A DNA stretch of 64,000 bases from Actinostola sp. cb2023 (lineage: Eukaryota > Cnidaria > Anthozoa > Actiniaria > Actinostolidae): contig JAUJYZ010000658.1 in NCBI GenBank assembly GCA_033675265.1, positions 62,001-126,000 on the forward strand. Reading direction: 5' to 3'. Every line of letters begins with the position of its first letter. Position 1 is the first letter of the stretch. Below are positions 12,494-24,036 of this stretch, one piece after another. Made by a program: the position numbers and the translations under genes. The notes under the pieces are model-generated. The model was given only the letters and a program-made list of their open reading frames with translations, was not told where the DNA came from and made no database searches.

Positions 12494-14301
12494 ATGGAAT
12501 TTCTAGTCCCTGAAAACGATAACAATGTAAATGGAGCAAAGTCGTCGCGTTTCGCTAATTTATCGGAGTCCGAGATGCAACAAATTCTGGCGGACAGACA
12601 TTCAGCAAAAACAAAACAAACCACCAATTGGTCTGTGGGAACATTTAAAGGTAGGCTTTAATAGTGAAACATTTATTAAATACTGATTTATTCAATTAAC
12701 TAACATTATGATAAAGATACTCGATATTCAGTAACCTAGAATGGTCAAGATATTAAAACCGTACAACCGTACAATCTTCCCGGGAATCTGACAATTTACT
12801 GCGATTCTCAGTATTACGCGAACTCAGACCAAGCAGTCGGCTGGAACTTGGTTTTTCGTTGCTATCAAACGAACATAAACAATCAGTAAACTTAAAAATA
12901 ATAGTCAGAAGACCCACCAAATGGAAACCAAATATGATTTTGAGCTAAATTATGTATCATTTGGTCGAAGAATGTATTTAGTTTTGAATTTGTTTGAGTT
13001 TTGAATTTGATTGACGGCAGCGAAAAACCTAGTTCTGTTTGAATGTCTGAGTTCGTATAATACTGAGAATTGCAGTAAAAACATTGTTTTGTTTGCTTTC
13101 GTCGATAAAAACACATGAAAGTGTACTTACTATTAAATGTATTTTATCTTGAATTCAGCTTGGTGTAAGGAGAAACAAATACAAACACCGCTTGAAGCAT
13201 TCTCGATCGGCCAACTCGATGTAAACCTTCGCAGATTTTACGCGGAGGCCAGAAATAAATCTGGAGAAGTCTATAGCAAATCAACACTCCTTGGTTTTCG
13301 TCACTCCCTTGAAAGATATCTCAATGCGCCACCACTAAACAGAAGCATAAAGTTGTCCTCAGACCCACGGTTTAAGAGGTCAAACGAGATGTTGAATGCA
13401 CAAATTATCAGCTTGAAGCGCTAAGGGAAAGAAAATGTGACACACAAACCAGCCATTGAAAACGAAGACCTGTTGAAGTTTGAAGTCCTCGGTGGTCCTC
13501 GCACTCAGCAACCCACTTGCCCTTCTTCGAAACGTATGGTTTCACGTGGTTCTTTTCTTTTGTAGAAGAGGAAGAGAAGGACAAAGACAACTGAAACCAT
13601 CCAGCTTCAAGTTTGAAGTCGATCCAAGTGGTCGAAAGTTCGTGACAATGACACATGACGAACTCACCAAGAACCATCCCGGTGGAGTAGGCGACGTTTC
13701 AAGCACAGAAAAGTACGCCAGAATGTACGAGACGGAAGACGTAAATGACGGATACAAGGCCTTAGAGTTGTATATATCCAAGTTAAACCCGAAGTGCGAT
13801 TCACTCTTTCAGTATCCTAGAAGAAACTGGAGTGTTGATGACAGCGACAACGTATGGTATGAAGCGCGTCCACTCGGAGTAAACAAGCTTGACGGTATGA
13901 TGAAAGCTATCAGCGAAGAAGCACAGCTATCAAAACTCTACACCAACCACTGCGTCAGGGCGACAGCCATAACTCTATGGTCAAATGCAGGAATCCCAAA
14001 CCGACACATTATGGCGATCTCAGGCCACAGGAACGAACAAAGTTTGTCACACTACAACACTCGTCCTTCTACATCACAACTACGAAACTGCAGCGAAGTC
14101 CTGTCGAGAAGCCTGGTAACCGGTACCTCGGAGAGTGATTATACAACTATTATCCACAAAGAAGTTCAAAATCACAGCTTGGTGGTCACTCAATCTGACA
14201 AAACCACGGCAAATCCATTTGGCTCCATATTTACCAACTGCACCGTTCAAAACGTCAACATCGTTATGAATACAAACTCCGCCGATGGCGATGGCCGTTG
14301 A
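12494..14301 (+). pseudogene. Tyrosine-recombinase-like gene (KIAA1958/DUF3504, Crypton-derived family), disrupted
   Basis: Exon 1 (12494-12650) opens with an ATG and encodes the family N-terminus (SRFANLSESEMQQIL); the intron runs GT at 12651 to AG at 13158, and the frame continues exactly into exon 2 (AWCKEK...). Exon 2 then meets a TAA at about 13422 where the family has a Gln codon (one C-to-T change), and one extra T near 13478-13480 shifts the frame. Downstream the catalytic half is open: first Arg region RRGREG, the HCVR box (H-x-x-R), then SGHRNEQSLSHY, whose Tyr is the expected nucleophile. The catalytic set is therefore preserved although the frame is broken twice. In this family the protein descends from Crypton transposons. 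Other possibilities are a recent pseudogene or sequencing errors. The alternative start near 13480 is a TTG and is not a real start. Confidence 0.8.
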
Positions 14302-14578
14302 CTTTGACTGATTTCCTTTTACTCAATCAAGATATCCACAACCATTTGTGTATTATTACTTTTAAACTGTTTGATATCTTGAATGTTTTCTATGACACTT
14401 TTGTTGAGATAAAATGGTTCTGCTCGATTTTCTGTCACGTACATTTGTCAAGACAGTCTAGCGTGATTGTAATTAGCCAATCAGAACGTTTGTTTATCAA
14501 AATTTCGCAATAAGAGAATTTAACATTCAATCAGAAATAGAAGTTCTCGTCATTCTTTATCGTCGCTATGTTATAAAA

Positions 14579-14689
14579 GAATTGGTTCATGCTTTTAGCT
14601 GTGCGTCTATCGAGTTATGGATGCACTTGGGAAGTTTGGAGAGCACTCGAGCAGCTTCGATAGACGCACGCTAAGCATGAACCAATTTT
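14579..14689. repeat. Foldback repeat 3' of the recombinase pseudogene
   Basis: AATTGGTTCATGCTTTTAGC near 14579 pairs with the inverse ending at 14689, followed inward by TGTGCGTCTATCGA and its inverse. The loop contains TCGAGTTATGGATGCAC, which occurs inverted at about 12340-12356 on the other side of the gene, so related elements lie on both flanks. Confidence 0.65.
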
Positions 14690-14696
14690 AAAGTAT

Positions 14697-14998
14697 TTAT
14701 TATATATCTGTGACGTAATTTTACCAAATTTGGTCATTTTTGAGGGCCGATATGAGACGTTAATGCCCTGTAGAAATCCGTAATGCCCTGTTCACAACTC
14801 AAAAAACTCAAAAAACAATATTCAGATAAAATTACGTCACAGTTATATAATAAATCCCTCATTAGATGTTTTCTCGGGTATTACGGGCTGACATTTTACT
14901 CGTTGCTCGCATTTTTCCTCGCCCTGCGGGCTCGGAAAAATACGTTCGCAACTCGTAAAATATCAGCCCGTAATACCCGAGAAAACATCTAATAAGCT
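14697..14998. repeat. Composite double-foldback repeat, copy 2
   Basis: Direct copy of the unit at 11997-12289, with the same two internal foldbacks and the same AATAAGCT end. It closes the ~3-kb interval that contains the recombinase pseudogene. Confidence 0.8.
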
Positions 14999-15319
14999 GT
15001 ATTTATATGACCCGTATTTTCCCATGCGCGCGCTCTTAATAAAACCTTCGGAGAAAGTCACGTGATTGGGCAGATACGGATTTTTGGAGCTGGTCCGTAC
15101 AAAGCCGTATCCGGCCCCGTCCCCGATTGTTGTCAGGAAATTTTTTATACTTTTTTTGCAAAAGTTATTTTTTAAATGTGGACGACTTGAAAAGTTAAAA
15201 AAAAAGTTAAAAAAAAAATTGGTTCTTATCAGGAGTAATCCCGCATTTGTGTTCAATTTTCCTTGGCTGTGAATGATTTTAGTACCAAAATGGTCCATAT
15301 GAAAGGGTCATATGATAAA

Positions 15320-15430
15320 ATGCTTATTGACTGAGTTAGGTCGAGCCGGACGGGATAATATTTGGCTCTCGGTCATTCTGTACGGACCTCGCTGCGCTCG
15401 GTCCGTACTTCCATGACCTCGAGCCAAATA

Positions 15431-15466
<36 letters not shown>
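15320..15466. repeat. Foldback MITE centred on a GGTCCGTA hairpin
   Basis: TTATTGACTGAGT with CGAGCCGGACGGGATAATAT on the left pairs with its inverse ending near 15466. The centre is a tight hairpin TACGGACC-TCGCTGCGCTC-GGTCCGTA. There is no coding potential. The flank 15000-15320 has the related motif GGTCCGTACAAAGCCG. Confidence 0.7.
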
Positions 15467-15471
<5 letters not shown>

Positions 15472-15779
15472 ACGCCGTGTACGTATGACTACTGTTCATA
15501 CAAACCAATAGTCAATATTTATAGAAAATCTAAACATTTGCTTTCAAACATTGATGACTTTGAGTGAAAATTGGAAGGACAATTATAAGCTAAACTATTA
15601 TAATTCTCAAATGTTTACCAAATCACAATATAGGACGAATAGACAACTTCTTGTTGAAATCTGTATATAGTTTAAGCTAGTTAGAAACAAGTCAAACTGG
15701 TTTAATTGTCTGTTCATAATATTTCAAATACTCATGAATAATTCTTGAGGAAAACAGTCAATCAGAGCTCTTTATTTTC

Positions 15780-16000
<221 letters not shown>

Positions 16001-18346
16001 TGTACCACATGAAGTCGTTTGAAACCAGGGAAATACTTGGACCATCTCGTTCCATTCCCCTGCATTGAAAATGAAACTATTTATACTACTAGTCGTTTCT
16101 GATAGAAAGTGAGGTGCTGCGAGTTGTAAACTGCCGTACATGTAATGCATACATGTGTCTTTGTCCCTTGTCAGCGAGGTGCATTAACTGGTAAATAAAA
16201 TAATAAAAATGCAATCTGGTCATAGACAGACAGCTAGACTTCAGCAGTCAGTGATCACTTTTATTATGTTCACCATTGCATAAAGTTTGTACTGATATGC
16301 AGTAATTAATACAAATATGGATGGATTCAATGAAATAGAGAATTGTGTTCGGTGTATATTATATACAATGTTAAATAACTATTTACTAGATATCAGGAAA
16401 GATGTCGAAGCCTCATAGTAATGACTTGTAGAATATAATGTTGTGTTGGATCCAGTAAATTTATAGTTTGATTCATACAGTACATGTATGTTATAGTGTT
16501 CTGGGATAAAGTCATAGAGATTTGAACAAGTAATGCATTGCAGACTAACAGAAGTAGGTAACTCAAAACTCCTCTTCAGCCAAAAAAAAACAGGATCGGG
16601 ATCGTTCTGACAGTTGAACAAATATAATTTGATTCAGTAGTTGCCTCAATGCCATTGACAATGGGCGATTGGTTTGGCGAAGACCAACGAGCTCGATCAA
16701 GCAGACAGGTCAGCGACAGCGTGTCTGTATCTGGGATACTGTGTCTTTCAAAAGTATTAATTCAAGTACATGCTGTCCACGATGCTTCAGTCTCCTTCGG
16801 TCAATAGTCGTGTAGAAGCCATTGTGGAACTGGACGCGACTGAGCACACAACAGCACTGAAAAACTCATAAAAGAACATTGTCTTCCCCTTGAAATGCCA
16901 CTAAATTGTTCGTGACCCCGATGAATGCTTCCAGCAATGAATAAAGTTGCATTTGACATAATAGATTTGTAGAAAACAAACACTTTCCAGGGGCGTGGCG
17001 TGCTTTCCCCCCAATGTACGCACATAGCAACGAGCGCCGAAGGCGTGAGCATCTAGGGGGGTGAGGAGGGAGTCCCCCCTGAAAATTTAGAAATCTAGCT
17101 AGAGCCTTGGAAATACCATTTTCTTCGTTTTCCAGCGGACTTTCTCGCTACATAAATACATAGTAAAATGCATTTATCACTCAGTTTTTTTTGGGGATTT
17201 ATGTAAAGGTTATAAAAAGGATTTATGTAAAGGTTATAAAAATGATTTACGTATAGGTTATGTAAAGGATTTATGTAAATGATGTGTAAAGGATTTATGT
17301 AAAGGTTATGTAAAGGATGTAAACGGGTTATATAGCGCTACCGTTATATATATATCAAGCGATATAACAACCCGAGGCGAAGCCAGTTTTTTGGTATTTA
17401 TTTTGTTTGAGACTGCACCAACTACAATAATATTATCATTATACATGCCTACAATGACTGACTGCAAGGGGAAATTTATTGGGGACACAATCTGACGAGC
17501 GGCGAAAGCGCGAGCTCGTAGGGGGATACGGTGGTCCCCCGAAAAATTTTGAGGTATAGGGTCTCCAAAATAGCATTTTCCTGCCTTCTGTGAGTAGTTT
17601 CCAGGAAGATTAAACTGATTCAGCTGTTAAGATTTTGTCTTAGATTTTATTTATTTTTAATATTTTTATGCTTTTTATAATATATATATTTTTTAGGTAT
17701 TTTAAATTGTACGCACGTGCCTGCTTTCCTGGCTTGAATCAGCGAAAAATAAACGATACTCCAACTAGTATAAATCGATTGAACGTGTTGTGAGTGTGCG
17801 CTGATCAAATCAGTACCGTGGGCCCAAAATCATCTCCACAAACTCCGTGAAATCTTGTCGAGACTCTCGTTGCATCCACGTAAGTGTCCAGATCCCACAC
17901 GACCACACATGACACAGGAACTCCGTCACGAGTAGTTTCGCTGCTCGCTACGCTTGCAACAATAATACAAATATTATGGTGGTTGCTTGGCAAAGTGCAT
18001 CCCGCCTAGCGACGCTAAAGATTCTTTTCAAATATTTGTCCGTTGCTAATCAATTGCTTATGTGAAAAATAACGTTGCTATGCGACGCTATCAATACAAA
18101 TAAACAAAAGACATATTGACAAGGAATTCCTCGCCTTACTGCTGGAACTGAATGGATTAATGATCAATATTTTTGTGTATCTTAGCAACTCAAGTTTTCC
18201 GATTGGATAAAAGTAATGTTGCTACGCAACAACAACGATCATAATAAAAAAAGAAAACAAACTAATTAACATATCACCACAGTTCCACTGTGAGGAATAT
18301 ATATGCCAGTGTTTCGGTTGAATTCAGCATTGCAAGAATTCGTAAC
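16001..18346. other. Intergenic region before the zinc-finger gene
   Basis: No exon is recognised. Between about 16985 and 17560 lies a dispersed repeat whose inverted relative occupies about 29925-30410. Shared blocks include GGAAATACCATTTTCTTCGT, ACTCAGTTTT and ACAATGACTGACTG. Inside it, 17195-17320 is a minisatellite of GGATTTATGTAAAGGTTAT units. A stretch near 17885-17960 (CAGGAACTCCGTCACGAGTA) has a relative at about 43895-43950. The 5' end of the zinc-finger transcript probably lies just left of 18347. Confidence 0.55.
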
Positions 18347-21300
18347 ATGGAACCCAAAACGTTTGCAAATGAACCTTGGAGCTATGGAATGAATACAGCG
18401 ATGCCAGTGCTACATCACGAAGGACGGCCGTCAGCATTTCAAGAAGTGTTGTCATCTCCCTGCAAGAGCTATCCTCCAGCTCGTCACTGTGGAGTGAATG
18501 TACAGCATGACGACAGGCTGTCAGCATTCCAAAGAGTCCCTTCCTCTCATCTTTTGAAAGGAACCATTGTTGCTAATGAACCAGTGCGCTATGGTGCCAT
18601 GAAGTCAACACTCCCGGCAACACGTCAAGAAGAGCGATCTCCAGCATATCAATTGTTCCCATCATCATCAGGAGTTGCAGCAGGAAACACTGTTACTAAT
18701 CATCTTCGTCCCTACTACGCTGTAAATACTGCAATTCCAGTGGAACAGCCGGCATTCCAACAAGCCTCATCATCTGCTTACGTAGGTGAGAGTAACATAT
18801 AACCAGTATAGTACATACATATGTCATGACTTCTAGCATACCACAAGTGGTACACTAATCGGGGACACTATAGTGCACTATATAGAGACCTTTTACTATC
18901 TATTATATATAGAGAGAGACCAGACGAGTGCATGCTGGATCATATAGATACAAATACCGATTATTACTCGGGCCCAGGCCGCAGGCCGCCCGAGTTAGAA
19001 AATGCGGATTTCGGTAGTAGTAGTTTTGTTCGGCTCCAAAATGACGAGTATGCGACGTATTTAATCGTATCCGGAGTTTCAAGATTACTCAGCAGATTTG
19101 AAAAGATAAACGAGAAACAGGACTCAAGTAGATTTTGAATCTTAGTTTTGAAAGCAGCTGTAGATCTTCAAGCTATTAAAAGGTCAGGATTCTAGTTCAT
19201 CGTTCAATGACTAGAAGTGGTAAAAGGACTAGAAGCTCGCTTAAAATATTTTTTTTTTTAAACAAACGCGAGGCCGTTATCGGAACCATCTGACCTATGC
19301 AACCTCAAGACGTATCATGTTCGTACTCACCGGACTAATAGTCTCCCTCGTCACTCAACTGTCACTGATTGTCATGACGTCAGAGAAATTATATTGTATT
19401 GAAGAAGATGTCCTTGTTTTATTCGACGTTCGAACCGTAACTCGAACCCGAACTCGATTCCAAACTCGACGTTTCGGGATCTGAAGCTAGAGAGGGGGCC
19501 TTTACACAAACTCATCAAAATCAAATCAATTGAACTCAAAGTCAAAAGGTAATCAAATGAACTCAAAGGCAAATCAAATGAACTCGACACATACATGTAT
19601 ATACATAGTCTCCCTCGTCACGCAACTGTCAGTCATTGTCAGGTCTCTCCTCGCGCAGCTGACATTGTCCTTGTTCTTCAACCAACTGGCATTCATTTTC
19701 AAGTACTTCCTCGAACAACTGACATTTTCCTTTTCACAATGCCCGAGTGAACGCTCATTGAGCGTCTTGTTTATATAAAGATTTACCGAGAAGCGTATAG
19801 CCGGCGACTATGCGATCTCGCCCAGTCTTTTTCTCAAAGTCAAGGTGCCTAATCGTTTCAATCTCTCACCGAAAAGCTACCGAAAAGTTCAGTTAGTTTG
19901 TGTGTCATTTTGACCGGGAAATGCGACAAAACACTTTTGTACCTGGATCGACTACGCTCGTTTTTGCACCGAAAGACAGCAGTCATTCTCGTACCCAGAG
20001 CCCACTCCTCATTTGGCTCGTCGCTGGCTCTGGGAAACCCTGTTGCTCGGTCGTCAAATTTTGACGACCAAGTCGTCAGAGCGCATGCTCATACTAAAGA
20101 CCGCTGAGAGCGGGTACTGTGGAAGAGTCTACTGGCTACGTAGTGTTCACGTTGGTTTGAATATTCAAACAATGTAACAAGTACACAAGTTTGTACATTT
20201 ATCTTCGTGTAGCCGTTTAAAATCCCTTCGACGTTCATCACCGGTTCTTCTCTGGCTCTGTTGCGATAAAGGCTGGACGATAAATATATGTTCTAATATA
20301 ATCTTGCATGTGAACCTTCCTGTCTTCCGCTTTGTTATTGTTTCTCTTGAATTATAAAAATATTCCTTTGAATACTCAAAGACAGTTAGAAAGACAGTGA
20401 GAAAGACAGTGAGAAAGACAGTGAGAAAGACAGTTAGAAAGACAGTTAGAAAGACAGTTAGAAAGACAGTTTTTTTATTTTTTTTATTTTTTATTTTATT
20501 TTTATTTTTTTATTGTAATAACACAACTTTCTTAATTACAATCGAATAAATAACTAAAAATAATAATAATAAATAAATAATAAAAGTAAAGGTTGTCCTA
20601 GGTACTGGCATTGACGTTAATATATTCTTCTATTTTACAGAATTCTCTAAATTTATTTTTAAATTCTTCTAAACATAGTTCAGTGTCGCTTACTTTTTTT
20701 GATATGATGTAATGTTTGATATAAAGGATAAAGTAATTTACTTTTAGAAGTTTGTCATCATTTTTTATGTTTTTCAAACTAGAAAATCCAAATGCTTCAA
20801 ATACCAAATTACCTGGCGATATTTGAAATATATAGTTTATATCTTTTTCATACCATGTTTTTGCAGTCTTAATGAAGTTTATTGTTACTGGACATTCGAA
20901 GAGGCAGTGTTCAATTGAATCTTCATTACTACAGTATATACAACTCGAGTTGTCACATATACGATAGCGTTTTAGTTCTTTCTTAGTACACACAATACGA
21001 TGTGCGATTTTGAATGATGATTCAATTATCTTCTTATGATTGCAAATGGAATGCATAATTTGAAAGTAACTTTTTCGTTTACAACATAGGTCATTCTCAA
21101 AATATTCATTCCATTTCTTAAAACCAGTTGCACTTACATTACATTTATCAATGATCAACCAGTAAAAATCGCGGCATTTCATCTTTTTTAGATTTAAAAC
21201 TATTTCGTTGGTTAATGAAAAACAGTCGTTATTAGCGAAGTAAGTTTTGCTAGGCTGAAGACCTCTTGCACTGCAAAGTAAATATTTTGGAATCGCATGA

Positions 21301-24036
21301 ACTATCTGATAATACTGCAGAAAATTTATATTAGAAATATCGTACCTATCGTACCTTAGAAAGACAGTTAGAAAGACAGTTAGAAAGACAGTTAGAAAGA
21401 TAGTTAGAAAGACAGTTAGAAAGACAGTTAGAAAGACAGTTAGAAAGACAGTTAGAAAGACAGTTAGAAAGACAGTTAGAAAGACAGTTAGAAAGATAGT
21501 TAGAAAGACAGTTAGAAAGACAGTTAGAAAGACAGTTAGAAAGACAGTTAGAAAGATAGTTAGAAAGACAGTTAGAAAAAGACAGTTAGAAAGACAGTTA
21601 GAAAGACAGTTAGAAAGACAGTTAGAAAGACAGTTAGAAAGACAGTTAGAAAGACAGTTAGAAAGACAGTTAGAAAGACAGTTAGAAAGACAGTTAGAAA
21701 GACAGTTAGAAAGACAGTTAGAAAGACAGTTAGAAAGACAGTTAGAAAGACAGTTAGAAAGACAGTTAGAAAAAGACAGTTAGAAAGATAGTTAGAAAGA
21801 CAGTTAGAAAGACAGTTAGAAAGACAGTTAGAAAGGCAGTTAGAAAGATAGTTAGAAAGACAGTTAGAAAGACAGTTAGAAAGACAGTTAGAAAGACAGT
21901 TAGAAAGACAGTTAGAAAGACAGTTAGAAAGACAGTTAGAAAGACAGTTAGAAAGACAGTTAGAAAGACAGTTAGAAAGATAGTTAGAAAGACAGTTAGA
22001 AAGACAGTTAGAAAGACAGTTAGAAAGACAGTTGAAGAAAGATAGTTAGAAAAGACAGTTAGAAAGGCAGTTAGAAAGATAGTTAGAAAGACAGTTAGAA
22101 AGACAGTTAGAAAGACAGTTAGAAAGACAGTTAGAAAGACAGTTAGAAAGACAGTTAGAAAGACAGTTAGAAAGACAGTTAGAAAGACAGTTAGAAAGAC
22201 AGTTAGAAAGACAGTTAGAAAGACAGTTAGAAAGGACAGTTAGAAAGACAGTTAGAAAGACAGTTAGAAAGACAGTTAGAAAGACAGTAAAAAGACAGTT
22301 AGAAAGACAGTTAGAAAGACAGTTAGAAAGACAGTTAGAAAGACAGTTAGAAAGACAGTTAGAAAGACAGTTAGAAAGATAGTTAGAAAGACAGTTAGAA
22401 AGACAGTTAGAAAGACAGTTAGAAAGACAGTTTGAAGATAGTTAGAAAGACAGTTAGAAAGACAGTTAGAAAGACAGTTAGAAAGACAGTTAGAAAGACA
22501 GTTAGAAAGACAGTTAGAAATAAAGTTCATTCATTCATTCATCCATCCATCCATCCATCCATTCATTCATTCATTCATTCATTCATTCATTCATTCATTC
22601 ATTCATTCATTCATTCATTCATTCATTCGTTCATTCATTCATTCATTCTCTGCAGTGAAATTCCCACTCGTATTTCAATTCTTTCTCTTTCAGCAGACGA
22701 CGGTCGCCAATTTCATCAGGCTTTCGAAATCAAACAAAGACTCCAAAGGATTTCATCTACACATGCAATATGCTCCATTTGCCACAAAAAGTTTGCAAGA
22801 CCTTCCACACTCAAGGTAACTTTGATTTTTCGGAAGATGTCAAATGTTTGTTTGTATCAATTTCTCGCTTTTTGATTGGTCGAGAGATGTGGGAATATTA
22901 ATTTCTCGCTTTTTGATTGGTCGAGAGATGTGGGAATATTAAATTTCTCGCTTTTTGATTGGCCGAGAGATGTGGGAATATAAATTTCTCGCTTTTTTAT
23001 TGGTCGAGATATGTGGGAATATAAATTTCTCGCTTTTTGATTGGTCGAGAGATGTGGAAATATTAATTTCTCGCTTTTTGATTGGCCGAGAGATGTGGGA
23101 ATATAAATTTCTCGCTTTTTGATTGGCCGAGAGATGTGGGAATATAAATTTCTCGCTTTTTTATTGGTCGAGAGATGTGGGAATATTAATTTCTCGCTTT
23201 TTGATTGTTCGAGAGTTGTGGGAATATCAATTTATCGCTTTTTGATTGGTCGAGAGATGTGGGAATGAGAATGATTTTAAGTGTTTGTTGAAATTCATCA
23301 AACTTGTCAGTGTTCCAAGGCAAACTCAGCGGTTTCTTCTTGTTCATAGGTGCACATGCGCATTCATCGTGGTGAGAAGCCATTCAAGTGTTCATTCTGT
23401 GGCAAATGTTTCACCCAATCAGGAAACTTGACGACTCACATCAGGACTCACACGGGAACGAGGCCATATTTGTGCAATGTGTGCGGCAAACGTTTCACTC
23501 AGTTGTCTGCGCAGAAGAACCACATGAAAATCCACGAGCGACTACAATTTGTAGGTGAGGTGGTGTTTGGTGGGGTGGTGTTTGGTGGGGTGGTGTTTGG
23601 TGGGGTGGTGTTTGTTGGGGGTGGTGTTTGTTGGGGTGGTGTTTGTTGGGGTGGTGTTTGTTGGGGTGGTGTTTGTTGGGGTGGTGTTTGTTGGGGTGGT
23701 GTTTGTTGGGGTGGTGTTTGTTGGGGTGGTGTTTGGTGGGGTGGTGTTTGTTGGGGTGGTGTTTGTTGGGGTGGTGTTTGTTGGGGTGGTGTTTGGTTGT
23801 GTTTGTTGGGGTGGTGTTTGTTGGGGTGGTGTTTGTGGGGTGGTGTTTGTGGGTGGGGTTTGTGGTGTGGTGTTGTTGGGGTGGTGTTTGTGTGGGGTGG
23901 TGTTTGTTGGGGTGGTGTTTGGTGGGGTGGTGTTTGTTGGGGTGGTGTTTGTTGGGGTGGTATTTGGGTGGTTGTATGTAATGATGACGTATAACATCAT
24001 CTCATTTGATGTCTTTCAGAAAGTGAGGAGCACTGA
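18347..24036 (+). CDS. Three-finger C2H2 zinc-finger protein, four exons
   Basis: Reading-frame continuity gives exons 18347-18785, 22694-22815, 23350-23554 and 24020-24036, for 260 aa. Exon 1 encodes three diverged repeats (ANEPWSYGMNTAMP; ANEPVRYGAMKSTLP; NHLRPYYAVNTAIP), each followed by a P/S-A-F/Y-Q element of unknown role. Finger 1 (CSICHKKF...) is split by intron 2 between LK and VH, and the joined spacing C-x2-C-x12-H-x3-H is exact. It is followed by the linker RGEKPF. Finger 2 is CSFCGKCF...HIRTH and finger 3 CNVCGKRF...HMKIH, so this is probably a nuclear DNA-binding regulator. The last exon adds only ESEEH and is the least certain part. The start ATG at 18347 was chosen because the open frame further upstream begins at a GTG. 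The target and orthologue are not recognised. The introns carry unusual repeats. Confidence 0.75.
19984..20380. mobile_element. Truncated copy of the CATTCTCGTACCCAGAGCC element family
   Basis: Starts with the family terminus CATTCTCGTACCCAGAGCC and follows the internal sequence seen inverted at 33396-33000 and 63890-63480 as far as TTTGAATACTCAAAG. It then stops abruptly at the first minisatellite unit, so the far end is lost. Full copies lie at 32673-33396 and 63149-63969. Confidence 0.75.
20381..22519. repeat. 12-bp minisatellite (GTTAGAAAGACA)n, interrupted by a LINE
   Basis: About 90 bp of units (some GTGAGAAAGACA) at 20381-20472, then an insertion, then about 1.16 kb of units from 21354 to 22519 with occasional GATA-type variants and indels. 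The 12-bp length keeps frames open (FLTV repeats on the minus strand), which is not evidence of coding. It lies in intron 1 of the zinc-finger gene. Confidence 0.95.
20470..21353 (-). mobile_element. 5'-truncated non-LTR retrotransposon fragment with C-terminal zinc motif
   Basis: The minus-strand frame 20598-21182 (194 aa) encodes the far C-terminus of a LINE ORF2. It contains CDNSSCIYCSNEDSIEHCLF, a Cys/His cluster typical of the region after the reverse transcriptase in L1/Tx1-like elements. The A-rich 3' tail appears as a T-rich tract at 20470-20520 next to minisatellite units. Minisatellite units resume directly after 21353, so the element inserted into an existing array. Confidence 0.75.
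22527..22648. repeat. (ATTC)n/(ATCC)n tetranucleotide microsatellite
   Basis: About 120 bp of CATT and CATC repeats with one CGTT variant, placed between the 12-bp minisatellite and exon 2 of the zinc-finger gene; only about 45 bp separate it from the splice acceptor. Confidence 0.95.
22861..23267. repeat. 41-42-bp minisatellite, 10 units, in intron 2 of the zinc-finger gene
   Basis: Ten tandem units of TTTCTCGCTTTTTGATTGGT followed by CGAGAGATGTGGGAATATTAA with point variants (TTGATTGGCC, TTTATTGGTC). Each unit carries an ATTGG (inverted CCAAT) core. The array fills most of intron 2 (22816-23349). Confidence 0.9.
23556..23975. repeat. 15-bp G-rich minisatellite abutting an exon-3 splice donor
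   Basis: About 28 units of GGTGGTGTTTGTTGG plus a G, total period 15 bp, so that it reads GVVFV or WCLLG in open frames. It starts within a few bases of the predicted donor (GTGAGG at 23555). The G-runs recur once per unit, so G-quadruplex formation is possible. The frame is open into the array if the donor is not used. Confidence 0.9.

Larger units (their letters stand above)
18786..22693 (+). other. Intron 1 of the zinc-finger gene, repeat-filled
   Basis: The intron starts GTGAGAG at 18786 and ends TTTCAG at 22693, preserving the frame. It holds a dispersed repeat near 19275-19770 (blocks GTCTCCCTCGTCACGCAACT and TGAGCGTCTTG shared with 44520-44600 and 62980-63100), a truncated DNA element, the 12-bp minisatellite and an inserted LINE fragment. 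Confidence 0.65.

Noticed and set aside
13480..14301. An independent ORF starting at 13480
   Set aside because: The first codon is TTG, and the sequence continues the upstream exon after a one-base frameshift, so it is the C-terminal part of the same broken gene.
20381..22519. CRISPR-like array
   Set aside because: Units are contiguous 12-mers without unique spacers, and the genome is eukaryotic. The same applies to the other arrays.
22276..22875. FLTVFLTV and KTVRKTVR frames
   Set aside because: They are readings of the 12-bp minisatellite. Only 22694-22815 within this stretch is an exon, in the frame defined by the zinc finger.
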